From an uncultured Prevotellaceae bacterium (lineage in GTDB: Bacteria; Bacteroidota; Bacteroidia; Bacteroidales; Bacteroidaceae), in NCBI GenBank assembly GCA_946188395.1, contig CAMHUU010000013.1:1-64000 (forward strand): a stretch of 64,000 bases of DNA, in the 5' to 3' direction. The translations under genes were made by a program, and so were the position numbers. Below the pieces are notes generated by a model, which did not search any database, had not been told where the DNA came from, and saw only the letters and a program-made list of their open reading frames with translations. This document shows positions 25,088 through 32,613 of the stretch, in pieces (within the stretch, counting starts at the first letter, position 1; each line of letters starts with the position of its first letter).

Positions 25088-25141
25088 TGCAAAGTTACGA
25101 CGTTTTTCGAAAAGTGGTATCAGCAGCCTATGGAAAACTAA
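25088..25141 (-). promoter_or_regulatory. Extended promoter block of the acyltransferase gene
   Basis: Contains TAACTTTGC (25089-25097, minus strand) plus about 45 bp upstream (AGTTTTCCATAGGCTGCTGA...). This matches 32411-32464 in front of the TPR regulator with few differences. Conservation of the whole -7 to -55 region implies a shared regulator or a copied promoter. Confidence 0.7.
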
Positions 25142-25263
25142 CGATCCCATAAAGCCCCAAATCATTATAATTCAGTCACTTATAACAAGCGCGCACTGCA
25201 CCCTGTGGAAAAAGCTCAATGAAGGCATGGAAAAATCACCGGAATCACGGGGAATAGGTTCAT

Positions 25264-25316
25264 TGTAACAGCGTGCCTGGCACTATGTAACAGCGTGCCT
25301 GGCACCGTGTGACCCT
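25264..25316 (+). repeat. GTGCCTGGCAC palindrome element, copies 4 and 5 in tandem
   Basis: TGTAACAGCGTGCCTGGCAC occurs at 25264 and again at 25286 (22-nt offset), followed by CGTGTGACCCTTT. Confidence 0.88.
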
Positions 25317-25333
25317 TTGCTTATATTTGATAT

Positions 25334-25875
25334 GATTGCCTACATGCCTACATTATTTTGTAATAATTTGCTGAAATTTAATAGTTTAAGAAATATTTTA
25401 CCTACATAAAGCCTGCATATTGTATACATAAAGCCTACATGAAAGCAACACAAAACTGCTGTTTTGCGGATAGATGTTGTCTATGTTTAGGCAATTAATG
25501 GCTTATCTACTACCTCGAAGAGGTAAATCTACGTTTTTGTTAGTTTGTCTGTTCGTTTTCTTATGTAAATTCTCTAGAGAATTCATTGCTAATTACCTAT
25601 CTGGCAGCGCGCTATTAGTAAGCAAACGACAAAATTCTCTAGAGAATTTTCTTGTTTTTCAAAGGGCTAAATCATTCAGTCTCTTTTCTTTCGTTCGTTC
25701 ACCTTGGCTCCGAATCCTTATCCGGCCCCTGTAAACCCTCAGAAATGGCGTTATAATGTACCTTTTATGTAGGATATATGTAGGCTTTATGTAGGCTTTA
25801 TGTATACTTTTGAATCCGCAAAGTGCTTATATTAAGACTATTAGCAAAAAAATATGTAGGTATGTATGTTGCTTT
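25334..25875. repeat. Inverted-repeat structure with CCTACAT / ATGTAGG arms
   Basis: The left arm (25334-25440) carries five CCTACAT-like units, and the right arm (25767-25875) carries ATGTAGG units in the opposite sense. A 19-bp perfect inverted match pairs 25422-25440 with 25789-25807. The interior holds two perfect palindromes, AATTCTCTAGAGAATT (25568-25583) and AAAATTCTCTAGAGAATTTT (25631-25650). It looks like a MITE-like or decayed element. No transposase is present. Confidence 0.65.
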
Positions 25876-25902
25876 ACGATTATTTATTTGTAGCAATGTA
25901 CC

Positions 25903-25931
25903 TGTAACAGCGTTTAATGGCACTGTGTGAC
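25903..25931 (+). repeat. GTGCCTGGCAC-type element, degenerate copy
   Basis: TGTAACAGCG, then TTTAAT replacing the left half of the palindrome, then GGCACTGTGTGAC. The flanks match the other copies, so the core has decayed or been swapped. Confidence 0.7.
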
Positions 25932-25932
25932 T

Positions 25933-26043
25933 CTATTTCTTCTTCGTGAACAGGAAATACTCGTTGTCCGAGTAGTAGGGTACGAGCCCGTCGTAAACAG
26001 CAAGATAGGATGTCGATTTGAGGACTAGATTTCTGTCTCTCCC
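25933..26043 (-). pseudogene. C-terminal fragment of an unidentified protein
   Basis: The minus-strand frame reads LVLKSTSYLAVYDGLVPYYS then DNEYFLFTKKK and a TAG. Composition is that of a real protein end, but the frame is closed by TGA only 36 codons upstream and has no start. It begins 2 bp after a repeat element and overlaps the end of the 26025 lipoprotein gene in another frame. Parent gene not identified. Confidence 0.5.
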
Positions 26044-26591
26044 TCATATCTGACGGGGAATACATCGTCAAAATCCAGGGAATAGGTAAACGTAAAGGTC
26101 GTTTCCGTCTTGTCGAATCTCACACCCATAGCCTCCTGCTCCGGAGTCAACTCGGTGGTTGTAATGATAGTCATATCATAGGTAGCCCCTTCCTTCAACG
26201 GTCCGAGGATATAGCCCAGATCATAAGAACACACGCAGTTCGCCATCGTTTCAGCATGCGTAGCATCCAGTTCCGTCACCTTTATGGCCTGTCCTTCAAG
26301 ACTCGCCTCGGCTTTGAACTTATGGGAAACACAATTGAAGGTCGCATTCACGTGCTTTACATAAAGCCCGCCGTCCTTCGTTGCCTTCAACTCGAAATAT
26401 TCGTTATACTCCATGCTTCTCCTTGGAGCAGACATGGTGGACTTGCATCCCGTATTCGTAAAGTTCGTCAGGGCGAACTCCCTGGGCTCCACAATGGGCT
26501 CTTCGTTCTTTTCATTATCACTGCTGCATCCAGCCAGTAAAGCCAGGAGGAACAGCATTGTCAGACCAAATAAAGATTTTGTTTTCATCAT
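26025..26591 (-). CDS. Cysteine-containing lipoprotein, last gene of the 26-32 kb operon
   Basis: 188 residues: MMKTKSLFGLTMLFLLALLAGC lipobox, acidic spacer, then a beta domain with CKSTM..., FNCVSHKFKAEASLEG and NCVCSYDLGYILGPLKEGATYDMTI. The cysteine spacing parallels the lipoprotein at 16626-17093. It lies 9 bp behind the 26601 gene, so probably cotranscribed. Function unknown. Confidence 0.7.
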   Translation of the reverse strand: MMKTKSLFGLTMLFLLALLAGCSSDNEKNEEPIVEPREFALTNFTNTGCKSTMSAPRRSMEYNEYFELKATKDGGLYVKHVNATFNCVSHKFKAEASLEGQAIKVTELDATHAETMANCVCSYDLGYILGPLKEGATYDMTIITTTELTPEQEAMGVRFDKTETTFTFTYSLDFDDVFPVRYEGETEI

Positions 26592-26600
26592 TGTATTTAC

Positions 26601-28742
26601 TTACTTTACATACACCTTTTTGCCGTTGACGATGTTCAATCCACGCTGCAGCGTGCTGAGGCGCTGGCCTTGGAGGTTGTAGATCTTATTTTTTATTTCT
26701 TCATTATTATTTAGACGCAAAGCGTCGCGGATTCCCGTCGTCTGTGTATCGAATTCGCCAGTAAAGGTTTCCTGGCTGTTCTCCACTGTGACAGTGTAAC
26801 GCCCTGCAGCGTAGGCAGAGATGTCGATGTTGAGGGCGACGATGCTGCCTGCATTGATGGCTTTCTCGTAGACCACCTTGCCCGTTTCGTCGGTAATGCG
26901 CACCAGATAGGCTTCACTGAGCGGGTCGAGGTTGATGTCCAGCAGCAAGTTGTTGTATTCGCCATATAGCGACTGCTCCTCCTCACTTCTCCTTGGCACT
27001 TTGACCTTCGGTCGAGCCACCTTACGCTCGGAAGAGCTGATGCCTGCATCGCTCTTCTCTCGCTGAATCGGTGCCTTGGGCTGCGACTTGGTGGTATGGG
27101 TGAAGTCGAAACGTTTTCGGGCATTCATGACGTATGGGTCTTCTGCTTTGATGTTGTAATAGATGACTTCGTCGCCGGCTCTGCAATTAAAGATGCCACC
27201 GCAAAAGCCATCCAATGTCCACGTAATATTGTAGGCCGGGTGATAAATATTGCCAACTCCTTCGAGCCAGCGATCTACTATTTGACCATCATACCTAAAT
27301 TCATAATACGTCCCTTTGAAACCAGGTAAACCTCCTGATATTTTATTAACAACCAATGGAACTAACGGATCTCCAAATGGGTATATGGTGTCGTTTGAGC
27401 ATAGCGTAAAGTCGTAGAACAATTCGGGATGATCCTTTCCCGCCCTTGCAAAATACACCTTCTTGTCTTGCTCGTACCAAGCACCGACATATTCTTGAGG
27501 ACTATCAGCTGGCGTAAATACCCCATTTATCCAGTTCTCCTCACTGGCATTCCGAATTTTCTTCATTTGTTTGCACGTCTGCCCGCCAACAATAGTGTCA
27601 CCAGCGAAATAGAAATATTCTCTCCATGGCTCCATATCTGGATTGGCATCAGAACATGCGTATACTGTCCAAACTTTACCATCTTCAATGAACGGACGAT
27701 ATTCGTTCTGTGGCGTCTTGTTGATGACAGGATGCTCCTCGCCTTGATTGTCAACCACGTTGTAGTTCAGGTTTGGGTCGAAACCTGGAACGTAGAAATT
27801 TGTGGCATGAAGAGCCATACAATTTGCTACTGGCATTACTTCCTGTATTTTGAATTCGATTTTACGTACCATCGGGTCATCAGTTGTCTTCTCGATGAAG
27901 TATGCATAGTTATTTGGGCCGCATTGGGTGAACACATCACCATAGACATGCAGGCGGTCTCCCTCTAATTCATAGGTAAGGTGATGTTGACTCCACTCGT
28001 CTTCCTCATTGTTTTCTGCTCCTGTAGGCAGGTTGCAGCCATGAGTGGGACCATACATGTTATAAAACGAGAAAGGCAAATAATTGTTTACATCATAGTC
28101 TGTTTCTGCGTCTTTTCTTTCTATGTAAGCCAGACTATATCTACCACCTCCCGTACAAAATGGACAGAACAAGTTTTCTAAAGCACCGACACCTTCCACC
28201 CAAGTGATGATTTCAACATATTCACCTGCCCCGTTATCGACACCAATAGTCCATGTGCGAAGTCGACGATAGTTGAAATCCAATGTGTCGGTTGGATTGG
28301 TACTAGGCAACGCGATTTTGGGACCGTCTTCCAGCCATCCCAGCTTCAGCACCTTGCACTTCACAGTCGGGTTGAAATCCTCGTAGGTGAAGATGTCACC
28401 CTCTTTGAGCGAGAAGTCATAAAGCATAGTTTCCTTGCCAGCTATCTCGTCGTACTTATACACCCGACGGTTTTCCTCGCGGAATAATCCAGCATCATAG
28501 ATCACTGTCATATCACCCTCACTTCGATGCAGCTTGAGGTAAGTCTTTCCGTCTTTTACAACTTCTTCATTCAGCATATACTGCTCAAGCATAACAAAAG
28601 GATTGTTTGAGGGGAAAACTGAACGAACCACATGCCACTGCTTGCCCAACTCCACAAAGGGAATGTAATCTTTTTGTTTTTGTTGTGCTAACATCGTCAA
28701 TGATGCCAGCATGCATGCGATAAATAATAATGTACGTTTCAT
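26601..28742 (-). CDS. Large secreted protein with two PFxExGKxW domains and sorting tail
   Basis: 713 residues with signal peptide (cut near MLAQQ). Two related domains begin YIPFVELGKQWHVV (about 26) and YRPFIEDGKVWTVY (about 347), each with a repeated YDFSLKEGD / YDFTLCSND strand. A linker holds the in-frame element A insert (ISSSER, about 595). A beta-sandwich (LLLDINLDPLSEAYLVRITDETGKVVYEK, DUF3244-like) and the tail IYNLQGQRL...GLNIVNGKKVYVK follow, resembling Bacteroidetes type IX-type sorting ends. The C-terminal 330 residues are nearly the same as in the gene upstream (28770). Role unknown; probably surface-exposed. Confidence 0.75.
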   Translation of the reverse strand: MKRTLLFIACMLASLTMLAQQKQKDYIPFVELGKQWHVVRSVFPSNNPFVMLEQYMLNEEVVKDGKTYLKLHRSEGDMTVIYDAGLFREENRRVYKYDEIAGKETMLYDFSLKEGDIFTYEDFNPTVKCKVLKLGWLEDGPKIALPSTNPTDTLDFNYRRLRTWTIGVDNGAGEYVEIITWVEGVGALENLFCPFCTGGGRYSLAYIERKDAETDYDVNNYLPFSFYNMYGPTHGCNLPTGAENNEEDEWSQHHLTYELEGDRLHVYGDVFTQCGPNNYAYFIEKTTDDPMVRKIEFKIQEVMPVANCMALHATNFYVPGFDPNLNYNVVDNQGEEHPVINKTPQNEYRPFIEDGKVWTVYACSDANPDMEPWREYFYFAGDTIVGGQTCKQMKKIRNASEENWINGVFTPADSPQEYVGAWYEQDKKVYFARAGKDHPELFYDFTLCSNDTIYPFGDPLVPLVVNKISGGLPGFKGTYYEFRYDGQIVDRWLEGVGNIYHPAYNITWTLDGFCGGIFNCRAGDEVIYYNIKAEDPYVMNARKRFDFTHTTKSQPKAPIQREKSDAGISSSERKVARPKVKVPRRSEEEQSLYGEYNNLLLDINLDPLSEAYLVRITDETGKVVYEKAINAGSIVALNIDISAYAAGRYTVTVENSQETFTGEFDTQTTGIRDALRLNNNEEIKNKIYNLQGQRLSTLQRGLNIVNGKKVYVK
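27000..27079 (-). repeat. Dispersed element A, copy 2, inside the 26601 gene
   Basis: About 80 bp matching 19635-19714. The paralog at 28770 reads TKSQPK-IP-KRRSE where this gene reads TKSQPK, then about 24 extra residues centred on ISSSER, then VPRRSE. CCTTGG occurs on both sides and could be a target duplication or a coincidence. Confidence 0.85.
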
Positions 28743-28769
28743 ATCTTTATGCTTTTGAATACAGAGTTT

Positions 28770-30968
28770 TTACTTAACATACACCTTCTGGCCATTGACG
28801 ATGTTCAATCCACGCTGCAAGGAGCTGAGGCGCTGGCCTTGGAGGTTGTAAATCTTATTTTTTATTTCTTCATTATTATTTAGACGCAAAGCGTCGCGAA
28901 TTCCCGTTGTCTGTGTCTCGAATTCGCCAGTGAACGACTCCTGGCTGTTCTCCACTGTGACAGTGTAACGCCCTGCAGCGTAGGCAGAGATGTCGATGTT
29001 GAGGGCGACGATGCTGCCTGCATTGATGGCTTTCTCGTAGACCACCTTGCCCGTTTCGTCGGTAATGCGCACCAGATAGGCTTCACTGAGCGGGTCGAGG
29101 TTGATGTCCAGCAGCAAGTTGTTGTATTCGCCATATAGCGACTGCTCAGCTTCGCTTCTCCTCTTTGGAATTTTAGGCTGCGACTTGGTGGTATGGGTGA
29201 AGTCGAAGCGGCGCTTGGGTGCATTCATGTCGTATGGGTCTTCTACTGCGCTGTTGTAATAAATGACCTCATCACCGACACAGCAATAAAGGAGACTACC
29301 TTCTATGCCTGTGCCCTCAAGTCCCCACGGGTATGGCCACGAGTCGCTACCAACTCCTTCGAGCCAACGATTCACCATGAGATCATCATGCCAAAATTCA
29401 TAATAGGTTCCTTTAAAGCCTGGGATGCCTCCAGAAACTCTATTCACAACTAACGGATATCCGCCTGATGGGTCTATGGTGTCGTTTGAGCATAGTGTGA
29501 AGTCGTAGATCAATTCGAGATAATTCCTACTAGACCTTTTAAGATACACTTTCCTGTCTTTCTCGTACCATGCACCGAGATACTCTTGAGGACTGTCGGC
29601 TGGAGTAAACACCCCATTCACCCAGTTCTCTTCTGTGGCATTATTAATTTTCCACATTGCTTCACATCTCTTCCCGTCAACCATGGTATAACCATCGAAA
29701 TAGTAATATTCTTTCCATGGCTCTATATCTGGAAAGCCATCAACACAAACATTTACTACCCACAATTTCCCCGCTTCAATGAACGGACGATACTCGTTCT
29801 GAGTTGTCTCGCTTCCGGCATATTCCTCCCGACCGTATGTCCAAATATAAGGTGTCCATCCCTTGGCCTTTGCAGCAGCTACTTGCGTGGTTGTCATCAC
29901 ATTCTGTTCATTCTCAAAGTTCATGACAAGAAGACTTCCTTCACTCACGATGGGCAGGCTCTCTACAAGTGCATCCATTCCTATGCCCTTAATCTGGTTT
30001 TGGAGGCAAAACAGTGTTGTCAACGCAGTATTTTCCGACAAGTCAAGGGTTGTTAGTTGGTTGCAATTACAATTGACATAATCCAGTGCGGAGCATCCAG
30101 ATAAATTAATCGTGGTAAGTTGATTGTCATAACAGCCCAATGTTTTCAGCGCAGAACATCCAGATACATCAAGTGAGGTCAACTGGTTGTTAAAGCAAGA
30201 AAGACTATTCAATGATTTATTGTCTGACACGTATAGTGTTGTCAGTTTGTTATTCATACAAGACAATGATCTCAATACTGAGTTCTTCATTACATCAAGC
30301 GTTGTCAGTAGGTTATTGGAACATTGTAACAAGGTCAGTGCCGTATTCTTCGATACATTGAGAGTTGTCAACTGATTATTATTGCAGTGGACTCTTCTCA
30401 GTGCCGTATTCTTTGACAAATCAAGTGACGTTAATTGATTACCATAACATTCTAAACTTATCAAATTTGTATTATTTGATACATCAAGTGCTGTCAACTG
30501 GTTGGCAGAGCAGGCAAGCGTATCCAGTTCGGTACACCCCGATACGTCAAGTGCTGTCAAACTATTTCCCACACAGTTCAGATATCTTAATTCTTTGTTT
30601 TCCAGCAAATTGATTGTCGTCATTCTGTTGCCGTTACACACCAACTTTTCCAAAGCGGTATTTTTTGACAAGTCAAGCGATGTCAGCTTATTTGTCATAC
30701 AATTCAAGACCTTCAATGCGGTGAAGTATTCAATACCCTTCAGGTTGTGTATTTCCAAGCGACTTATATTGAGAGAGTCAATAGTTTCCATTTCCTCGTT
30801 TGTCAAAACGTCATCAGCACCATATTCTTGACTTAGCACCCAATCACGGAAGTTTGAATCAGGAAATGTTTTCTCGTTAATCTTCACATCAGCTGCGACA
30901 GTAAGAGTCATAACTGACATCACCATTGATGTCAATATACGCGTCATAAATAATAATGTACGTTTCAT
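28770..30968 (-). CDS. Secreted leucine-rich-repeat protein with PFxExGKxW domain and sorting tail
   Basis: 732 residues from ATG 30968 (MKRTLLFMTRILTSMVMSVMTLTVAA). Residues 60-330 hold twelve 21-residue LRRs of the form LxxLxCxxNQLTxLDxSxNTA, each with a Cys at the same place. Then come one PFIEAGKLWVV domain, the DUF3244-like sandwich and the tail GLNIVNGQKVYVK. From about residue 400 on it parallels the 26601 protein, with over 200 bp of the C-terminal DNA identical. Start region and RBS (AAAGCATAAAGATATG) are also shared, indicating tandem duplication plus exchange of N-terminal domains. Confidence 0.8.
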   Translation of the reverse strand: MKRTLLFMTRILTSMVMSVMTLTVAADVKINEKTFPDSNFRDWVLSQEYGADDVLTNEEMETIDSLNISRLEIHNLKGIEYFTALKVLNCMTNKLTSLDLSKNTALEKLVCNGNRMTTINLLENKELRYLNCVGNSLTALDVSGCTELDTLACSANQLTALDVSNNTNLISLECYGNQLTSLDLSKNTALRRVHCNNNQLTTLNVSKNTALTLLQCSNNLLTTLDVMKNSVLRSLSCMNNKLTTLYVSDNKSLNSLSCFNNQLTSLDVSGCSALKTLGCYDNQLTTINLSGCSALDYVNCNCNQLTTLDLSENTALTTLFCLQNQIKGIGMDALVESLPIVSEGSLLVMNFENEQNVMTTTQVAAAKAKGWTPYIWTYGREEYAGSETTQNEYRPFIEAGKLWVVNVCVDGFPDIEPWKEYYYFDGYTMVDGKRCEAMWKINNATEENWVNGVFTPADSPQEYLGAWYEKDRKVYLKRSSRNYLELIYDFTLCSNDTIDPSGGYPLVVNRVSGGIPGFKGTYYEFWHDDLMVNRWLEGVGSDSWPYPWGLEGTGIEGSLLYCCVGDEVIYYNSAVEDPYDMNAPKRRFDFTHTTKSQPKIPKRRSEAEQSLYGEYNNLLLDINLDPLSEAYLVRITDETGKVVYEKAINAGSIVALNIDISAYAAGRYTVTVENSQESFTGEFETQTTGIRDALRLNNNEEIKNKIYNLQGQRLSSLQRGLNIVNGQKVYVK

Positions 30969-30991
30969 ATCTTTATGCTTTTTGTTAATTC

Positions 30992-31012
30992 TCAATTATC
31001 AATAGTCAATTC
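30992..31012 (+). repeat. Heptad repeat at the end of the TPR regulator gene
   Basis: TCAATTA, TCAATAG, TCAATTC. The regulator's stop codon (minus strand, 31006-31008) begins the third unit. Confidence 0.65.
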
Positions 31013-32391
31013 GTTAGTATTTGTTCGAGTGTGATGTCGGGGTTGGTTTCTCCGAAGACGTCCTTCTTCAGCTTGAGCTTGCGGTGCTGGACGGCAGAGA
31101 TGGTGATGCAGTAGATGTTGCCGATGGTGCGGTTGCTGATGCCCAGACGGGTAAGGATGCACAGGCGGATGTCGTCTTCCTGCATGTTGGGGTACTGCTG
31201 GCGCAGACGGGCGAAGCGGTTGTTGTCGATGGCGTTCAGCGTCCGTTCCACCTCGCTCCATTCGTGCGGACTGAGATAGATGACCGAGTCGCCGCTCTGG
31301 TTGAGTTTCTTCATCACCTCTGTACGTTCAAGGATGAAGTTCTGCAGGAACGCCACCACTTCGTTGGCCTGGTGCAGCAGGGTTTTCTGATGCTCGGCCT
31401 CCTGCTGCAGCTGACGTTTCTCCTGACGCTGAGCCCGCATCCTGTAACGGATTGCCAACACGAGGGCCAGGATGACTATCACCGCAGCAATGACGACGAT
31501 AATCAGTGTGCGTGCGTACATCTTTGAACGATATTCCAACTGCTGGCTCTCCACCTCCTGACGCAGTGCTGCCTGATAGTACTGGTCTTTCTGCTCGAGC
31601 GCCTTATAGTAGAAACCCTCCGCTTGTTCGAAGGCTTCGTCTACGCTGTCCTCTACCTGAGTGGCGCCCATCCGTCGGAGGGCTATCTTGGCGAGGTTGC
31701 TTTGCACGATATAAGCCAGATGAACGTCGTCGCCAGGCTGAATCTGCCGATAGACGGTTTCAGCCGAATCGAGCATGTTGAGGTCGAGGTAACTACGTGC
31801 CAGCACCTGCAAGGTGCCAGGTCGCAGCTCGTCTGTGGCCACCGATTCAGCCTGATGGGCATAGCTGAGTGCCTGCCGGTAGTCCTCCTGGGCCCAGGCG
31901 ATGTTGGCCAGACTGGTCAGCGTCTGACACATCATATCCGCCATCTGGTTTTTCTTGGCAATATCGTAGGCCTTGTTGATATAGGAGAGTGCTTCGTCGA
32001 ATGATCCTTCTGCAATGAAAGCCGCCTGCGCTGCATAAGTGCCCGCAAAGTCGAGCAGCAGACAATGGTTGCGCTCGTCGTCAGGATGCTGCTCATAGAT
32101 GGCCAGCGCCTGCTTCATCAGCCGCAACGCCTCGTCAGGGTTGCTCTGCGACAGTGCCTTTGCCAGTCGCTGGTAGGCAATATAATGGGTGTGCCAATCC
32201 TTCGACGCTTCTGCCAGATGGATGGTTTTGCGCAGCAAAGACTCACCCAAGCGGACGCTGTCGTCAGCCAAAGCAGCCTCAGCAGCCTCCAGACAAGCCT
32301 TCGCCGTCAGAGGATGCTGGTCTTCGTGCTTGCAACTGTAGGCAACCATCAGAACACCTATAATAAATATGTATAACGAACTCCTTTGCAT
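31006..32391 (-). CDS. Membrane-anchored TPR / helix-turn-helix regulator
   Basis: 461 residues. Signal/lipoprotein-like leader (LMVAYSC), TPR repeats over about 30-270 (KACLEAAEAALADDSVRLGESLLRK..., DEALSYINKAYDIAKKNQ), TM at about 298-318 (LIIVVIAAVIVILALVLAI), a coiled coil, and a C-terminal DNA-binding segment RLCILTRLGISNRTIGNIYCITISAVQHRKLKLKKDVFG. This is the layout of Bacteroidetes one-component regulators that sense outside the inner membrane. It leads the minus-strand run containing the LRR protein, its paralog and a lipoprotein, and may control them. Confidence 0.82.
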   Translation of the reverse strand: MQRSSLYIFIIGVLMVAYSCKHEDQHPLTAKACLEAAEAALADDSVRLGESLLRKTIHLAEASKDWHTHYIAYQRLAKALSQSNPDEALRLMKQALAIYEQHPDDERNHCLLLDFAGTYAAQAAFIAEGSFDEALSYINKAYDIAKKNQMADMMCQTLTSLANIAWAQEDYRQALSYAHQAESVATDELRPGTLQVLARSYLDLNMLDSAETVYRQIQPGDDVHLAYIVQSNLAKIALRRMGATQVEDSVDEAFEQAEGFYYKALEQKDQYYQAALRQEVESQQLEYRSKMYARTLIIVVIAAVIVILALVLAIRYRMRAQRQEKRQLQQEAEHQKTLLHQANEVVAFLQNFILERTEVMKKLNQSGDSVIYLSPHEWSEVERTLNAIDNNRFARLRQQYPNMQEDDIRLCILTRLGISNRTIGNIYCITISAVQHRKLKLKKDVFGETNPDITLEQILTN

Positions 32392-32410
32392 AAATATAGG
32401 TTTTCGTCTG

Positions 32411-32464
32411 CAAAGTTACGACATTTTTTCTAAAGTTGTATCAGCAACCTATGGAAAACTCACA
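32411..32464 (-). promoter_or_regulatory. Extended promoter block of the TPR regulator gene
   Basis: TAACTTTGC (32410-32418, minus strand) with the same upstream sequence as the acyltransferase promoter (25088-25141), including AGTTTTCCATAGGTTGCTGA. It drives the 26-32 kb operon. Confidence 0.7.
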
Positions 32465-32572
32465 AAAGGAACAAAAGCGCAAGCTGCTAAAAATCAGCAA
32501 ATTATGAAAAGCTTCACTTAAAACCCCATGGAAAAATGCGAAAGGCTATTGTTTTTTTCGATTAAAATTAGT

Positions 32573-32580
32573 ACTTTTGT
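32573..32580 (+). promoter_or_regulatory. Promoter -7 box (TACTTTTG) for the BspA-like genes
   Basis: Box 33 nt before ATG 32614. A five-codon frame, ATG 32600 to TGA 32617, overlaps the start as ATGA and could act in translational coupling, but it may be chance. Confidence 0.55.
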
Positions 32581-32613
32581 AGCCAATTATTGACGTAAAA
32601 TGGAGAAAGACGA

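Larger units (their letters stand above)
25053..26024. other. Repeat-rich accessory spacer
   Basis: No convincing intact gene in about 970 bp. It holds an extended promoter block (25088-25141), two tandem GTGCCTGGCAC copies (25264-25316), an inverted-repeat structure (25334-25875) with two palindromes, another GTGCCTGGCAC-type copy (25903-25931) and a gene-tail remnant (25933-26043). An 86-residue open frame at 25474-25734 has no supported start signals and unconvincing composition. Confidence 0.65.

Noticed and set aside
25474..25734. 86-codon open frame inside the inverted-repeat region
   Set aside because: Phe/Leu/Ser-rich translation that includes the palindromes as codons, no RBS or promoter and no domain; more likely chance.
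31801..31825. GGTGCCAGG sequence in the TPR regulator gene as another palindrome-element copy
   Set aside because: Only a short partial match to the core; flanking TGTAACAGCG and TGTGTGACC are missing.
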